Assembly: GCF_003999995.1 (NCBI RefSeq)
Contig: NZ_RJAD01000001.1
Span: forward strand, 496,001-560,000
Direction of reading: 5' to 3'
Origin: Microbacterium sulfonylureivorans
GTDB taxonomy: Bacteria; Actinomycetota; Actinomycetes; Actinomycetales; Microbacteriaceae
Length of the DNA stretch: 64,000 nucleotides
Positions 1 to 8,556 of this stretch are shown here, piece by piece. The notes under the pieces were generated by a model. It saw only the letters and a program-made list of their open reading frames with translations. It was not told the DNA's origin and searched no databases. A program made the translations under genes and the position numbers. How positions within the stretch are numbered: the first letter of the stretch is position 1; every line of letters begins with the position of its first letter.

Positions 1-365
1 AGCAGATCGACGCCCTCGAGCTTCGTCCCGCAGATCCCGACCGCCCGGCCATGACCCTCTCCGGCGGCAACCAGCAGAAGATCCTGCTCGCGCGCTGGCT
101 CGTGCACGGCACGCGTGTGCTCCTTCTTGACGAGCCCACCCGCGGCGTCGATGTCGGCGCCCGCGCCGAGATCTATGCGCTTATCCGGCGCCTGGCCGCC
201 GCTGGCAATGCCGTCGTCGTGGTCTCGAGCGAGATCGAGGAAGTGCTCGGCCTCGCCGACACCGTGCTCGTCGTCGCGGACGGCCGCGTCCTCAAGACCC
301 TTCCCGCCTCCCAGATCGACGAGCACGGTGTGCTCGATCTCGTCATGAAAGGAACCGCCGCGTGA
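1..365 (+). CDS. Sugar ABC transporter ATP-binding protein (C-terminal part, cut by window edge)
   Basis: This is the C-terminal end of a two-NBD sugar ATPase of the RbsA/XylG/MglA type, which energises uptake of a monosaccharide. The reading frame is open from base 3, so the gene begins before the window. The signature LSGGNQQK, with the NQQK typical of the second ATPase half of this family, lies near residue 20 of the visible part. It is followed by the Walker B stretch LLLDEPTRGVDVGAR and the D-loop/H-loop region (VVSSEIEEV). The stop overlaps the GTG start of the permease by four bases (GTGA), so the two are translationally coupled. The substrate cannot be read from this fragment. Confidence 0.93.
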   Translation, partial: QIDALELRPADPDRPAMTLSGGNQQKILLARWLVHGTRVLLLDEPTRGVDVGARAEIYALIRRLAAAGNAVVVVSSEIEEVLGLADTVLVVADGRVLKTLPASQIDEHGVLDLVMKGTAA

Positions 366-1426
366 GCGAGCAGACCACCGGGACCGCAGGGGTCCCCACC
401 GCCAGCGAGGCACCGCCGCCCGCAGGCTCACCCGACGGCGACAAGCAGAAGTCCGGATTCCAGCGGTTCATGTCCGGGTCGGTCGGCCGCAACCTCGGCC
501 TCGTCGCCGCGCTGCTGGTGCTCGTGATCGTCGGCGCCGTCACCGCGCCGGACACCTTCACGAGCGTCAGCAACATCCTCACGATCCTGCGTCAGGCGTC
601 CATCATCGGCGTCGTCAGCATCGGAATGACGCTCGTGATCATCTCCGGCGGCATCGACCTGTCGGTGGGCTCCGTGATCGGCCTCGCCTCCGTCGTCGCG
701 ACGATCGCAGCCGTGCAGGACCTCGCCGACCAGATGCACTGGATCGTCATGGTCGTGTTCGCGCTGCTCGTCGGCTTCGCCGCAGGCCTCATCAACGGCA
801 TCGTCATCGCGTACGGCAAAGTCGTCGCGTTCATGGCCACCCTCGCGATGCTGGTCGGGGCACGAGGACTCGCCGAGATCATCGCCGAGCGACGCACCCT
901 TCAGGTCGGCAACCGCGACTTCATCGAGTTCATGAACCTCGACATCATCGGGGTCGACATCCTCATCTGGATCTTCGCCATCGTCGCGGTGCTCGGGTGG
1001 GTCATCCTCAACCGCACCACCTTCGGCCGCCGCACCGTCGCCATCGGCGGCAACCGCGAGGCCGCCCGCCTCGCCGGCATCAACGTCAAGCGCCACACCA
1101 TGTGGCTGTACGCGATCTCCGGCCTGTGCGCCGGCATCGCGGCCGTCATGTACCTCGCACGCACCACCGCCGGCACCTCGACGCACGGCACGCTCCTCGA
1201 ACTGGACGCGATCGCCTCCGTCGTCGTCGGCGGCACGCTCCTCATCGGCGGCCGCGGCACGATCACCGGCACCGTGTTCGGCGTTCTGATCTTCGCGACG
1301 CTCAGCAACGTCTTCGTTCAGAACAACCTCAACTCGTCGGTGCAGGCCGTCGTGAAGGGCATCATCATCGTCGTCGCCGTGCTGCTGCAGCAGCGGTTCG
1401 CGAAGCCCACCGGACGAGCGACCTGA
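362..1426 (+). CDS. Sugar ABC transporter permease (RbsC-like)
   Basis: A 354-residue integral membrane permease of the branched-chain/ribose-xylose type (BPD_transp_2 family). After a polar, Pro/Gly/Thr-rich N-terminus of about 45 residues there are roughly eight to ten hydrophobic segments. The family motif region GGIDLSVGSVIGL occurs near residue 97, and the conserved GGNREAARLAGINV loop that contacts the ATPase is near residue 230. The start is GTG at 362, inside the stop of the ATPase gene. A ROK regulator follows about 125 bases downstream. The pair would work with a periplasmic-type binding protein that is probably encoded before the window. Ribose, xylose or a related sugar are all possible. 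Confidence 0.93.
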   Translation: MSEQTTGTAGVPTASEAPPPAGSPDGDKQKSGFQRFMSGSVGRNLGLVAALLVLVIVGAVTAPDTFTSVSNILTILRQASIIGVVSIGMTLVIISGGIDLSVGSVIGLASVVATIAAVQDLADQMHWIVMVVFALLVGFAAGLINGIVIAYGKVVAFMATLAMLVGARGLAEIIAERRTLQVGNRDFIEFMNLDIIGVDILIWIFAIVAVLGWVILNRTTFGRRTVAIGGNREAARLAGINVKRHTMWLYAISGLCAGIAAVMYLARTTAGTSTHGTLLELDAIASVVVGGTLLIGGRGTITGTVFGVLIFATLSNVFVQNNLNSSVQAVVKGIIIVVAVLLQQRFAKPTGRAT

Positions 1427-1550
1427 TCGGATGTCGCCGCCCGGCGCCCGGACTAATGAACGTTCTCACCGCGCCGGGCCGCGGCATCCCGTCGGAAGTC
1501 ATCGGACTTCGGCGCTCTCACGACTGCCGATAAACTGGAATGTGGCGAAA

Positions 1551-2729
1551 ATGAGCATGGAACCGACACCCAACGTGTCCGGAGTCAGTCAGCTCTTCCA
1601 GCTTCTGCGCGATGGCGTGCCCCGCACCCGCGCCGAACTGGCGAAGTCGACCGGGCTCGCGCGATCGACCATCGCGGCGCGCGTCGACGAGCTCATGCGG
1701 TTGGGCCTCATCACGCCGATCGCCGAGACGGTGTCGACGGGCGGGCGCCCACCCTCGCAGTTCGCCCTGAACCCCCGTGCACGCCTCGTGCTGGCCGCCG
1801 ACATCGGCGCCTCGCACGCCACGCTCGCAGTGACCGACCTGGCCGGCAGCATCATCGCCGACCACAGCGAGCCGCTGGACGTCACGTTGGGGCCGGTGCC
1901 CGTGCTCACGTGGCTGGTCGACAACGCGGTGGCTCTGCTCGAGCGCATCGGCCGCTCGACCGATGACGTCGCCGCCATCGGGATGGGTATCCCCGGCCCG
2001 GTCGAGCACTCCACCGGACAGCCCGTGAACCCGCCCATCATGCCGGGCTGGGACCGCTTCGACGTTCCCGGCTGGGTGCAGCAGCACCTCGATGTCCCCG
2101 TCCTCGTCGACAACGACGTGAACATCATGGCGCTCGGCGAGCGGGCCATCGCGTACCCCGGCGTCGAGCATCTCATGTTCGTCAAAGTGGCCACGGGCAT
2201 CGGCGCCGGCGTCATCTCCAGCGGCACCCTGCAGCGAGGCGCCCAGGGCATCGCCGGCGACATCGGCCACGTGCGCGTCGCACGCGGCGCCGGGGTTCCC
2301 TGCCACTGCGGCAATCAGGGCTGCCTCGAAGCCCTCGCCTCCGGCCCCGCGATCGCGCGCGCCCTGCGAGCCCAAGGGGTCGCCGCCGAGAACGGCAACG
2401 ACGTCGTCGACTTGGTCAAGCGCGGGAACATCGACGCGATCCAGGCCGTGCGGCAGGCCGGACGCGACATCGGCGAGGTGCTCACCACCTGTGTGAGTCT
2501 TGTGAACCCCTCGGTCATCGCGATCGGCGGGTCGATGGCACGCGTCGGCGAGCACCTGATCGCGGGCGTCCGCGAGGTCGTCTACACGCGCTCCATCCCG
2601 CTGGCCACCGAGCACCTCTCGATCGTGCAGTCGGCGACGGCGCACAACGCCGCCGTACTCGGCGCGAGCATGCTCGCGATCGAGTACGCCCTCTCCCCCG
2701 AGACCCTCACCACGCTCGTCTCCTCCTGA
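1551..2729 (+). CDS. ROK family transcriptional regulator
   Basis: An XylR/NagC-type repressor. An N-terminal winged helix-turn-helix (TRAELAKSTGLARSTIAARVDELMRLGL, roughly residues 25-52) is followed by a ROK sugar-kinase-like domain (AADIGASHATLAV; GMGIPGPVEHSTG; VDNDVNIMALGE). The ROK zinc motif appears as CHCGNQGCLEALASG near residue 260. The frame is open further upstream, but the first 40 codons look non-coding. I place the start at ATG 1551, with GTG 1542 as alternative; neither has a strong ribosome-binding site. Its position after the importer suggests that it controls that operon in response to the imported sugar (inference). Confidence 0.88.
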   Translation: MSMEPTPNVSGVSQLFQLLRDGVPRTRAELAKSTGLARSTIAARVDELMRLGLITPIAETVSTGGRPPSQFALNPRARLVLAADIGASHATLAVTDLAGSIIADHSEPLDVTLGPVPVLTWLVDNAVALLERIGRSTDDVAAIGMGIPGPVEHSTGQPVNPPIMPGWDRFDVPGWVQQHLDVPVLVDNDVNIMALGERAIAYPGVEHLMFVKVATGIGAGVISSGTLQRGAQGIAGDIGHVRVARGAGVPCHCGNQGCLEALASGPAIARALRAQGVAAENGNDVVDLVKRGNIDAIQAVRQAGRDIGEVLTTCVSLVNPSVIAIGGSMARVGEHLIAGVREVVYTRSIPLATEHLSIVQSATAHNAAVLGASMLAIEYALSPETLTTLVSS

Positions 2730-2842
2730 GGAGCGCTCCGCTGCGGCGGCGATGCTGCCGGGGCGCCGACTCGCGCGCCGGGTCCCGCACCCGCTCTGCG
2801 TGCAGGAGCATGGCTGGCAGGGTGCCCTCCGCACCCGCCTGA

Positions 2843-3823
2843 TCAATCGCGGCGCGGGCGCGACGTTCGCTCGGCCTCTCCGGGCAGTTCCGCGACCGGC
2901 ACGATCACGATGTCCTGCATCTTCCAGTCCATCTCGCTGATCGCCTGCCGGGCGGCTTCGAGCTGAGCCACCGACGCGCGCCGCCCGCGCGGGACGACGA
3001 ACGCCTCGACATGGAAGACCTGCCCCATGTCGCGCATGCGGATCGCCGAGGCACGCACCCAGGGCTGACGGTCGAGCGCCTCCACGACCTCGGCTGCGAG
3101 CGGGTGGATCTGCTTGTCGTCGTGGCTGCGGGCGCGCTGGTCGATGAGGTCGAGCACGGCGGACCGCGAGTTGCGGTAGCCGTCCCACATGATGCCCAGG
3201 GAGATGAAGAGCGCCGCCGCTCCGTCGAGCCACCACCAGCCGACGCCGATCCCGAGGACCCCGACGATCGAGGCCACCGTCGTCGTCCAGTCCGCCTTCG
3301 CCATGTCGGCGTCGGCGTAGAGCACCTTGTTGTGGAGCACAGGCGCGAGCTTGGCCTTGGCGGGGCCGTACACCAGCGGGCCGATGGTGACGAGCGCCAT
3401 GACTGCGACCATGATCCATCCCATCCAGATCGTGTAGCCGAAGATCTGCACGGTGCCGATGGCCGGATGCTCGGCCCGCGCGAGGCCGAGGATCGCCTCG
3501 ACGGCGAGGTTCCCGCCGATGACGAGCAGCGCGACTCCCGCGACGAGATGGCCGACGCCCATCGCGCGGTGCAGTCCGTACGGGAATCCCTTGGTGGGCG
3601 GATGCCGGATCAGCAGCAGGGCGATGAGGAACGAGATCTGCGGCACCAGCGAGAGCATGTCCTCGATCCAGGCGGTCTTCATCGCCTGCGAGCCGCTGAC
3701 GACCATCGCGATCAGGGCGATCGTGACGATCGTGTAGCCGATCGTGAACCACTCCCACCGCACCGCCTTGCGCAGAGCGTCCCGCTGCTCTGCCGGCAGG
3801 TCGGTGCGCCCCATGGTCTTCAC
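2843..3823 (-). CDS. Cation diffusion facilitator (CDF) family transporter
   Basis: A 326-residue membrane protein with about six transmembrane segments followed by a soluble C-terminal domain (roughly residues 225-315, with VEALDRQPWVRASAIRMR), the layout of CDF metal efflux proteins. Acidic residues expected in a metal path are visible in WIEDML and ADADMAKADW. The start chosen is GTG 3823 because it overlaps the upstream stop (GTGA); ATG 3814 is an internal alternative. It is the last gene of a minus-strand group with the lipoprotein and the SDR gene. The metal ion (Zn, Mn, Fe or Co) cannot be assigned. A longer upstream reading in the same frame is only a shadow of the lipoprotein gene. 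Confidence 0.85.
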   Translation of the reverse strand: MKTMGRTDLPAEQRDALRKAVRWEWFTIGYTIVTIALIAMVVSGSQAMKTAWIEDMLSLVPQISFLIALLLIRHPPTKGFPYGLHRAMGVGHLVAGVALLVIGGNLAVEAILGLARAEHPAIGTVQIFGYTIWMGWIMVAVMALVTIGPLVYGPAKAKLAPVLHNKVLYADADMAKADWTTTVASIVGVLGIGVGWWWLDGAAALFISLGIMWDGYRNSRSAVLDLIDQRARSHDDKQIHPLAAEVVEALDRQPWVRASAIRMRDMGQVFHVEAFVVPRGRRASVAQLEAARQAISEMDWKMQDIVIVPVAELPGEAERTSRPRRD

Positions 3824-4329
3824 GGGGCGACCTCCGCGTCGAGGTAGACCTCCAGCGCCGCCTGCAGCGCGTTCTCGCCGAGCGGCAGCAGCACCGCGAC
3901 GTCGGCGCCGCCGGAACCGTCGACGCCCGGATACCCGCGCGTGACGGACACCCGGCTGGCCCAGGGAGTGGATGCCGTCATCCCGCCGATCGCGAGATCC
4001 AGGCGGCCGTCCTCCAGATCCTGCACCAGGTCCTCCTCGCTGTCGACCGTCCAGACGACGCTCGCGTCGCGCTTCTCCGCGAAGCCTTCGATCAGGTCGG
4101 CGAGCGGCCCGGTGACGATGGCGTCGTCGGTGGCCACCAGCTCCCCGCTCGGCGACGCGCCGACCCGCAGTACCCCGCCCGTGATCCGATCCAGGGTCCC
4201 GCCCGGGTCGGCCGGGATCTGCACGCCGCAGCCGACGAGCACGAGGACGGCCACCCCTGCGAGCGCGAGCGCACACGGGCCACGGCGCACCCGCGGTCGC
4301 GCCCGCCGACCACCCGCAGTGTGCGGCAT
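3820..4329 (-). CDS. Short solute-binding-protein-like lipoprotein
   Basis: A 169-residue predicted lipoprotein. A basic N-terminus and a hydrophobic segment end in the lipobox LVGC near residue 34. The rest resembles family 3 solute-binding proteins: GVLRVGASPSGELV, then a lobe with DLIEGFAEKRDASVVWT and a typical hinge-like GRLDLAIGGMTAS. Family members normally have about 250 residues and two lobes, so this one is short and probably has one lobe plus a short tail. It starts at ATG 4329, sharing one base with the SDR stop (TGATG), and overlaps the CDF gene start by four bases. No permease or ATPase lies nearby, so a sensing or accessory role is as likely as transport (inference). Confidence 0.75.
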   Translation of the reverse strand: MPHTAGGRRARPRVRRGPCALALAGVAVLVLVGCGVQIPADPGGTLDRITGGVLRVGASPSGELVATDDAIVTGPLADLIEGFAEKRDASVVWTVDSEEDLVQDLEDGRLDLAIGGMTASTPWASRVSVTRGYPGVDGSGGADVAVLLPLGENALQAALEVYLDAEVAP

Positions 4330-5213
4330 CAGAGCCCCTTGCCCCCTGTCACCGGAAGCACCGCGCCCGAGACGTACGACGAAGCCTCGGAGGCGAGATA
4401 GACGTAGGCGCCGGCCAGCTCGGCGGGCTGTCCCGGCCGGCCGAGCGGCGTGTCGGTGCCGAAGGTGGCGAGGCGCTCGGCATCCCATCCCGTCGCAGGG
4501 ATGAGCGGGGTCCAGATCGGACCCGGAGCCACGGCATTCACGCGGATGCCCTTCGGCCCGAGCTCCTCGGCGAGTGCCTTCACGAACGCGACCTGCGCCG
4601 CCTTCGTCATCGCGTAGTCGATCAGGCCCGGCGACGGATGGAACGCCTGGATCGAGGACGTCACGATGATCGAGCTCCCCGGGGCGAGTTCGGGCACCGC
4701 GCGGCGCGCCGTGAAGAGCAGTCCATACAGGTTCGTCTTGAAGACGCGGTCGAGCTCCGCGGTCTCGAGCGACGCGAGCCCCTCGCGGTCCTTCTGATAC
4801 GCCGCGTTGAGGACGAGGACGTCGATGCCCCCGAGCACGTCGACGGTGTCGTCGACGATTCTCGTCGCGAACTCCTCGTCGCGGATGTCGCCGGCGAAGG
4901 CGAGGGCGGCGCGACCGGCATCCTCGATCAGCGCGATGGTGGCGTCGGCGTCGTCCTGCTCTTCGGGCATGTGGGCGAACGCGACGTCGGCACCCTCCCG
5001 AGCGAACGCGATCGCAACGGCACGGCCGATGCCCGAGTCGCCGCCGGTGATCAGCGCCCGTCGACCGGCGAGCCGATCCGCGCCTGCGTACGACTCCTCG
5101 CCGTGGTCGGGCACCGGCCGGGTCTTCTCCGTCAGCCCGGGCTGCTCCTGCCCCTGGCCGGGGAAGCCGCCCTCGGGATGCTTGTCTCGGGGATCGGTCA
5201 TCGGGTCGTGCAT
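4329..5213 (-). CDS. SDR family oxidoreductase (YdaD/YhxC-type)
   Basis: A 294-residue NAD(P)-dependent short-chain dehydrogenase. A polar N-terminal extension of about 45 residues (PEGGFPGQGQEQPGL) is typical of the general-stress SDR group. The Rossmann motif TGGDSGIGRA, the NAA motif (VLNAAYQ), the catalytic Ser (VTSSIQ) and the YxxxK pair (YAMTK) are all present. The C-terminus PVTGGKGL fits the family. ATG 5213 is preceded by GGAGA at a good distance; ATG at 5201 is an in-frame alternative. The gene heads a tightly coupled group with the lipoprotein and CDF genes. The substrate is unknown; stress tolerance is the usual association of this subgroup. Confidence 0.9.
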   Translation of the reverse strand: MHDPMTDPRDKHPEGGFPGQGQEQPGLTEKTRPVPDHGEESYAGADRLAGRRALITGGDSGIGRAVAIAFAREGADVAFAHMPEEQDDADATIALIEDAGRAALAFAGDIRDEEFATRIVDDTVDVLGGIDVLVLNAAYQKDREGLASLETAELDRVFKTNLYGLLFTARRAVPELAPGSSIIVTSSIQAFHPSPGLIDYAMTKAAQVAFVKALAEELGPKGIRVNAVAPGPIWTPLIPATGWDAERLATFGTDTPLGRPGQPAELAGAYVYLASEASSYVSGAVLPVTGGKGL

Positions 5214-5295
5214 GTGCGTCTCCTTCCGACGGTTCGTCGGTCGAGACGCTACGGAACGCCCCCCGCTGCGGTAAGGGGCTTGACGCGCGGCGCGA

Positions 5296-5967
5296 CTAGA
5301 AGCTCGCGATGCCCTTGCCGATCAGCACCGCGCCGATGACGAGCAGCAGCACCGCCATGATGACCGCGTTCTCGCGCGCCAGCCAGACGTGGAGCGCGCC
5401 GAGCGGACCGCGCATGCGGTCGGCGGCGATGAGATAGCCGATCACCGGGATCGCGACGGTGGATGCCGCGATCAGCGTGAACACGGCGATCACGAGCACC
5501 GTCTCGCCGACGCCGAGCCCGGCCGATCCGATGTCGACACCCGCTGCCGCGCCGAGCATGAGGTTCTTCGGGTTGACGGCCGACAGGAGGAGGCCGAGGC
5601 CGAGCGCAGCGGGGAACGTGATCCTGTCGATCGCCTGCATCCATTTCGGCAGCGGAGGCTCCTCGCCGGCCTTCGGGCGCGATCGCCAGTTGCGCAGCGC
5701 CAGGACGAGGAGCAGCGCACCCAGGAGCAGCTGGATCGCTCCCTGGATCGGCTTCGAGGCATCGGGTGCGGCGCTCGGGATCAGCGAGGCGAGCAGTGTG
5801 AACACCGTGACGGCGACGACGATGCCCGCGATCCAGCCGAGGAGGAACCCGACGCCGGTCACGCGCGCCCTGGGCGAGAGCAGCATGAGGATCGCGGCGA
5901 TGACGGGCACCGGGCTGATCGAGACGCCGAGCGCCAGGGGAAGGATCTCGCCGATGGTCCCGGTCAT
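5296..5967 (-). CDS. GAP/Sap family (LysE-like) membrane protein
   Basis: A 223-residue polytopic membrane protein with six hydrophobic segments and a cytoplasmic loop (RNWRSRPKAGEEPPLPKWMQ) between the third and fourth. The pattern ISPVPVIAAILMLLSPRAR near the N-terminus and AVNPKNLMLGAAAG in the middle match the actinobacterial GAP (Sap, PF11139-like) family, related to LysE exporters and to mycobacterial proteins that help move lipids to the surface. Its ATG at 5967 overlaps the stop of the preceding small gene by four bases (ATGA). The transported compound is not known. Confidence 0.82.
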   Translation of the reverse strand: MTGTIGEILPLALGVSISPVPVIAAILMLLSPRARVTGVGFLLGWIAGIVVAVTVFTLLASLIPSAAPDASKPIQGAIQLLLGALLLVLALRNWRSRPKAGEEPPLPKWMQAIDRITFPAALGLGLLLSAVNPKNLMLGAAAGVDIGSAGLGVGETVLVIAVFTLIAASTVAIPVIGYLIAADRMRGPLGALHVWLARENAVIMAVLLLVIGAVLIGKGIASF

Positions 5968-6245
5968 GTGCTCGCCTCGTTCTGTGCGGTGGGTGCCAGC
6001 GCCGCGAGCGCGGCGCGGTTCGTCTCGAACACCGGCTGGTCGTCGAGGGTGCCGAGGTGTCTCAGTCGCTCGTCGACGGGTCCTCTCACACGGCTGAACA
6101 TCGATGAGGCGTCCAGTGCGGCGGCTGCGGCATCCGGCGGCGCTGCCACCGCGATCGCGATGAGCGTCACGCCGGCGAGCAGTTCGCGGCCGAGGGAGCG
6201 GCGGGTCACGCCGGGAAGCACGCGGCGGGCGGGGGCAGTGGGCAT
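5964..6245 (-). CDS. Small hypothetical protein coupled to the GAP-family gene
   Basis: A 93-residue protein with no family I recognise. The N-terminus is basic (MPTAPARRVLPGVTRRSLGRE) and is followed by one hydrophobic stretch (LLAGVTLIAIAVAA), which may be a signal peptide or a single membrane anchor. The rest is soluble and Ala/Leu rich. It overlaps the GAP-family gene by four bases, and a GAGAG-type ribosome-binding site precedes ATG 6245, which supports it as a real gene. A role linked to the membrane protein is inferred from the coupling only. Confidence 0.6.
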   Translation of the reverse strand: MPTAPARRVLPGVTRRSLGRELLAGVTLIAIAVAAPPDAAAAALDASSMFSRVRGPVDERLRHLGTLDDQPVFETNRAALAALAPTAQNEAST

Positions 6246-6340
6246 CGACCGGCTCTCTGGGTGGAAGTCCTCCCATCGTGGACCGGATCGCCCCTGCCCG
6301 CCAACGCCCGCGCCGAGATGCCCGCGCGCGACGCCGCGGA

Positions 6341-6883
6341 TCAATTCGGCAGAGACGCGGCGGGGACCACGCGGGCGTACGCGGAGGCGAGCGCCGCCAT
6401 GAACGCGGCGTGCACTTCGGCGCCGCCCACCCGGACGCCGCCGTGCTCGAGGTCGGGCGCGGCGCAGGCATCCGCGGCCACGGTGACCCGGTAGCCGAGA
6501 TCCGACGCGGCCCGCACCGTCGCGTCGACGCACATGCTGCTCATCATCCCGATGACGACGAGAGCGGATGCCTCCGCCTCGTCGAGCCGCTCCTTCAGCG
6601 TCGTCTCGAGGAACGAGTTGGGATGCGTCTTGCGCACGACCGGTTCGCCCGCGGAGGGCGCCACGCGCGGGTCGATCTCTCCGCCGGGGGTGCCGGGCAC
6701 GAGCATGCCTGCGCCCTCCTCCCGACTCTCGTGCTGAACATGGACCACCGGCAGACCGGCACGGCGCCAGCGGTCGAGCAGGGTCGACGCCGTGTCGGCT
6801 GCGGCATCCGGACCGACGAGCGGGTGCGCGCCGCCGGGGAAGTAGTCCCGCTGGATGTCCACGATGACGAGAACCTGGGTCAT
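6341..6883 (-). CDS. Isochorismatase-like cysteine hydrolase
   Basis: A 180-residue alpha/beta hydrolase of the isochorismatase/nicotinamidase superfamily. The Asp-Lys-Cys triad is visible as D9 (LVIVDIQRDYF), K85 (VVRKTHPNSF) and C118 (MMSSMCVDATVR). The cis-peptide region before the cysteine and the YRVTVAADACAAPD strand are also typical. It stands alone between the small hypothetical gene and the ECF41 sigma factor gene. It probably hydrolyses a small amide or enol ether; family sequence alone does not fix the substrate. Confidence 0.88.
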   Translation of the reverse strand: MTQVLVIVDIQRDYFPGGAHPLVGPDAAADTASTLLDRWRRAGLPVVHVQHESREEGAGMLVPGTPGGEIDPRVAPSAGEPVVRKTHPNSFLETTLKERLDEAEASALVVIGMMSSMCVDATVRAASDLGYRVTVAADACAAPDLEHGGVRVGGAEVHAAFMAALASAYARVVPAASLPN

Positions 6884-6951
6884 GCGACGCCTCCTGGTGC
6901 GAGTGCGATGGGGTCAGGCATCCCACCGTAGTTCGCTCCGAGCGGAGCTCA

Positions 6952-7848
6952 TCACCGGGTGAGCGCCATCTCGGCGTCGAGCCGAGCGAGCTTGTCGGGG
7001 TTGGCGATCGAGTAGATGTGCGTGATGACGCCGTCCTCGATGGTCAGGCTGACCGCTCCGGACAGGACGCCGTCGACCTCGACACGCAGTCCCGGCCCGC
7101 CGTTGATCGCCATCGGCGAGAACGCGGCCTGCACCCCGAACCGCTGCATGCCGGCGACGAGGTACCGGGCCAGCCGCTCTGCCCCGATGACCGGGCGCCG
7201 CGCCGCGCCGCGCACGCGGCCGCCGCCGTCGGCGACCGACACGACGTCGGGGGCGAGCACGTCCATGAGCCCCTGCACGTCGCCGGAGCCCAGCGCCGCG
7301 ATGAGGCGCTCGACGACCTCTTCATGCTCCGAACGCTCGACGCGCACGCGCGGCCGCCGGGCGGCGACGTGGTCTCGGGCCCGATGGGCGATCTGACGGA
7401 CGGCCGACGGCGACTTGTCGACGGCCTCGGCGATCTCCTCGTAGGGCACGTCGAACACCTCGCGGAGCACGAACACCGCGCGCTCGGTCGGCGCGAGGGT
7501 CTCGAGCACGGTGAGCATCGCGATCGAGACGCTCTCGGCGAGCTCGATGTCGTCCGCGACATCCGGCGTGGTCAGCAGCGGCTCGGGAAGCCACTCCCCC
7601 ACGTAGTCCTCGCGACGGCGCGACACCGTGCGCAGCTGGTTGAGCGACTGACGCGTGACGATGCGCACGAGATACGCGCGCGGATCGCGCACGGCGTCGC
7701 GATCGGCACCCGCCCAGCGGAGCCACGACTCCTGGAGCACGTCCTCCGCGTCGGCGGCCGAGCCGAGCATCTCGTACGCGACCGTGAAGAGCAGACTGCG
7801 GTGCACGACGAACGGATCGTCCTCGCCGGCGCCGATCGGGCTGCTCAT
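6952..7848 (-). CDS. ECF41-group RNA polymerase sigma factor (SigJ-like) with SnoaL-type C-terminal domain
   Basis: A 298-residue extracytoplasmic-function sigma factor. The sigma2 region (residues about 10-75, with AEDVLQESWLRW) is followed by the linker motif WLPEP (87-91), sigma4 (about 105-160, with TERAVFVLREVFDVPYEEIA) and a C-terminal SnoaL-like domain. That domain carries DGGGRV (207-212) and NPDKL (283-287). These three motifs define the ECF41 group, whose fused C-terminal domain tunes activity instead of a separate anti-sigma factor. ATG 7848 overlaps the stop of the carboxymuconolactone-decarboxylase-like gene by four bases, the classic ECF41 partner arrangement. A matching promoter lies upstream of the pair, so autoregulation is expected. 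Confidence 0.92.
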   Translation of the reverse strand: MSSPIGAGEDDPFVVHRSLLFTVAYEMLGSAADAEDVLQESWLRWAGADRDAVRDPRAYLVRIVTRQSLNQLRTVSRRREDYVGEWLPEPLLTTPDVADDIELAESVSIAMLTVLETLAPTERAVFVLREVFDVPYEEIAEAVDKSPSAVRQIAHRARDHVAARRPRVRVERSEHEEVVERLIAALGSGDVQGLMDVLAPDVVSVADGGGRVRGAARRPVIGAERLARYLVAGMQRFGVQAAFSPMAINGGPGLRVEVDGVLSGAVSLTIEDGVITHIYSIANPDKLARLDAEMALTR

Positions 7849-8438
7849 GCGACCGAGCCTAGGGCGGCGGTGGACGTCGCGAGGGCGGGGAGCCCGCACG
7901 CCGCCGCGTACTCCTCCGAGTGGATGCCGAGCGCGATGTTCGTGCGCGCGGCGAGGTTCATCAGGCCGACGCGTGCGGTGAGCTCGATCAGCGCCGCGGG
8001 TCCGAGCGCGTCCAGCAGCTCGGCCGACAGCTCGTCGGTGACGGCCACCGGGGTCTGGCTCATCGCATGGGCATACGCCATGACGGCGCGCTCGAGCGTC
8101 GTGTAGATCGTCGACTCCCGCCAGCGCGGCACCTCGCGCACCTTCACCTCGTCGAGTCCCTGGCGGTGAGCCATGAAGTAGTTGATGTCGAGGCACGCGT
8201 TGCAGCCGATCGCGGCTGCGGAGGCCATTCGGGCGAGGATCGACAGGTTCTCGTCGAGCCGATCCCACTTCTCGGCCTTGCGGTTGAACCCCATCATGTC
8301 CGTGAACACGGCCGGGTAGTGCCAGAGCACCCCCAGCGAGTCGGGCACCTTGCCGAGCATCCTGCGGGCGGCGACCTTCATGATCGAGCCGATCGGGCCG
8401 GTCACCTCGATGGCGGGAATGCGGGCGGTGGCGGTCAT
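7845..8438 (-). CDS. Carboxymuconolactone decarboxylase/AhpD-like protein (ECF41 partner)
   Basis: A 197-residue CMD/AhpD-fold protein. The redox motif CNAC sits in AAIGCNACLDINYFMAH, in the position of the CxxC...H site of AhpD-like peroxidase partners. ATG 8438 is preceded by GGAGG six bases upstream. The frame stays open further upstream, but that part has no coding character and contains the promoter. Genes of this family are the usual target and neighbour of ECF41 sigma factors, and here the two overlap by four bases. A role in oxidative or electrophile stress is inferred; the reaction is unknown. Confidence 0.88.
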   Translation of the reverse strand: MTATARIPAIEVTGPIGSIMKVAARRMLGKVPDSLGVLWHYPAVFTDMMGFNRKAEKWDRLDENLSILARMASAAAIGCNACLDINYFMAHRQGLDEVKVREVPRWRESTIYTTLERAVMAYAHAMSQTPVAVTDELSAELLDALGPAALIELTARVGLMNLAARTNIALGIHSEEYAAACGLPALATSTAALGSVA

Positions 8439-8473
8439 GTCTTCCTCCAAGGGTCGGTTTCCTTCGACATGGA

Positions 8474-8500
8474 GACACCGCCCGGGCGCGAGGTGTGACA
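8474..8500 (-). promoter_or_regulatory. ECF41-type promoter
   Basis: On the minus strand the sequence reads TGTCACA, 16 bases, TGTC, ending 36 bases before ATG 8438. The published ECF41 consensus is TGTCACA-N16-CGTC, so the -35 is exact, the spacer is exact and the -10 differs by one base. It fits expression of the AhpD-like gene and the sigma factor from a self-activated promoter. Confidence 0.75.
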
Positions 8501-8556
8501 AACGGGTACCGTGATCCCGGATCGATGATGATCCCGACCGATCGAGAGGACGGCAC

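Noticed and set aside
1518..3758. A 746-codon minus-strand frame over the ROK regulator and CDF region
   Set aside because: It crosses two real genes on both strands and shows composition only, no domain.
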